Positions 63,588 to 64,000 of a stretch of 64,000 nucleotides of DNA are shown here, one piece after another. Each line of letters begins with the position of its first letter. Position 1 is the first letter of the stretch. The position numbers and the translations under genes are program-made. The notes under the pieces were generated by a model. The model saw only the letters and a list, made by a program, of their open reading frames with translations, was not told the DNA's origin and ran no database searches. Source of the stretch: a bacterium (lineage in GTDB: Bacteria; Verrucomicrobiota; Verrucomicrobiia; Limisphaerales; UBA11358); assembly GCA_021817945.1 (NCBI GenBank), contig JAKAFL010000008.1, forward strand, positions 32,955 through 96,954, in the 5' to 3' direction.

Positions 63588-63908
63588 CTATTTCTTCCTA
63601 TATTTTTTATAGAGGAAATAGAAAAATATATATGTTGTAAAAAGTAGAAGAAACAAAACAATCATTCTGATTTTCGCCGCCTGCTTGTCATCTGGGATAT
63701 CAAGCCTAAGTAAACTCAGTTCAAGTTGATTTGTTATTGAATTTGATTGAATCCCGTTTGGAAGATAAAATTGAGAAAGTTCCAATTTGGTATTAAAATT
63801 CAGTGAACTAACAATAGTTTTTTTCATAATCTTCCCAGATTTATCCAAATCAAATATTCCATAGACATAATAGTGGTTCCTCGACGTTTTTAATGGGTAG
63901 TTATTCAT
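63588..63908 (-). CDS. Small AT-rich hypothetical protein with C-terminal membrane segment
   Basis: 106 aa from ATG 63908 (an upstream in-frame ATG at 63947 lies inside the transposase-like gene). It is soluble for ~75 residues, then has a single TM helix (MIVLFLLLFTTYIFFYFLY, about 82-100) and a Lys/Arg end (KKYRKK), suggesting a tail-anchored protein. Composition (Ile, Asn, Lys, Tyr) and A/T-ending codons differ sharply from the GC-rich genes of the window, a sign of recent transfer. No homologue is recognised. It overlaps the end of the transposase-like frame by a few bases. Confidence 0.42.
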   Translation of the reverse strand: MNNYPLKTSRNHYYVYGIFDLDKSGKIMKKTIVSSLNFNTKLELSQFYLPNGIQSNSITNQLELSLLRLDIPDDKQAAKIRMIVLFLLLFTTYIFFYFLYKKYRKK

Positions 63909-63999
63909 GGTAGTTATAGTATGGAACCTCCAACTTGCCAGCGACAAAGTAGAGCATCGCGATCTGATACTCCGTGGATCGGTATCCCCGCGCCTTGCG
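63901..63999 (-). CDS. C-terminal end of a probable transposase (continues beyond window)
   Basis: Minus-strand frame open from 63999 to the TAA at 63901-63903. It encodes RKARGYRSTEYQIAMLYFVAGKL and a short tail. The KARGYR...MLYFVAGKL pattern is what I associate with the C-termini of IS transposases of the ISL3-like type, where the frame ends soon after this block. Only 32 residues are visible, so the family is uncertain. It is GC-rich, unlike the gene next to it. Confidence 0.45.
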   Translation of the reverse strand, partial: RKARGYRSTEYQIAMLYFVAGKLEVPYYNYHE

Positions 64000-64000
64000 C

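Noticed and set aside
1-64000. CRISPR array or prophage
   Set aside because: No regularly spaced direct repeats, cas genes or phage structural genes were seen.

Overview
The window looks like chromosomal DNA of a member of the Verrucomicrobiota, probably near the Pedosphaera/Limisphaerales group. This is inferred from gene content: a TIGR04073-like exosortase-associated lipoprotein, an ABC/GldG/DUF4340 operon, a verrucomicrobial-type LolA-like protein, and short palindromic repeats of the kind I associate with that group. No rRNA, tRNA or CRISPR array was seen. Most of the window is GC-rich and densely coding; the last ~1.4 kb is AT-richer and looks like acquired DNA.

Layout. 1-4.0 kb: 3' end of clpB, tatA-tatC, a small lipoprotein, a terminator and ispE. 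4.0-13.6 kb (mostly minus strand): a CE2-like SGNH hydrolase, remnants of a GH39-like gene and of a mobile repeat, an odd receiver protein, an SDR, an M42 aminopeptidase, and a four-gene ABC-2/GldG/DUF4340 operon. 13.8-15.5 kb: scpA-scpB. 15.7-19.6 kb: metK-ahcY divergent from an ArsR-methyltransferase regulator (SahR-like), with an 18-bp palindrome between them. 19.7-25.3 kb: leuS, a kduD remnant, thrS. 25.3-27.7 kb: the fatty-acid genes fabG-acpP-fabF, with a terminator-like hairpin directly before fabF. 27.8-41.9 kb: a GH28 protein, htpG, SRAP, DUF4197, a TMTC-like TPR membrane protein, secreted and TPR proteins, and an hsp20-lon-LolA-like quality-control set.

The most unusual region is 42.06-50.41 kb. 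Five genes with 1-8 nt gaps encode a TolC-type outer-membrane channel, a HlyD-type adaptor, a GAF-membrane-HlyD fusion, a fusion of a PqqD-like N-terminus with an M50 (site-2) protease and an adaptor tail, and a SecA-like ATPase lacking the canonical C-terminal third. Together these could form an envelope-spanning export machine that recognises, cleaves and exports peptides or proteins. I know of no characterised system with this composition.

It is followed by an Lgt-like protein, a Tes/MJ0619-type radical SAM protein and a zinc-ribbon membrane protein (50.7-53.4 kb). Then come an HDOD protein, a TlpA-like thioredoxin, a translationally coupled type III PKS-methyltransferase-FAD reductase operon (55.8-58.5 kb), a CheY-like receiver and ubiE. 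The end holds a 308-bp MITE-like element, an O-antigen ligase gene carrying two in-frame palindromic insertions, a MauE/DoxX-like protein, two small orphan proteins and the 3' end of a probable transposase gene.
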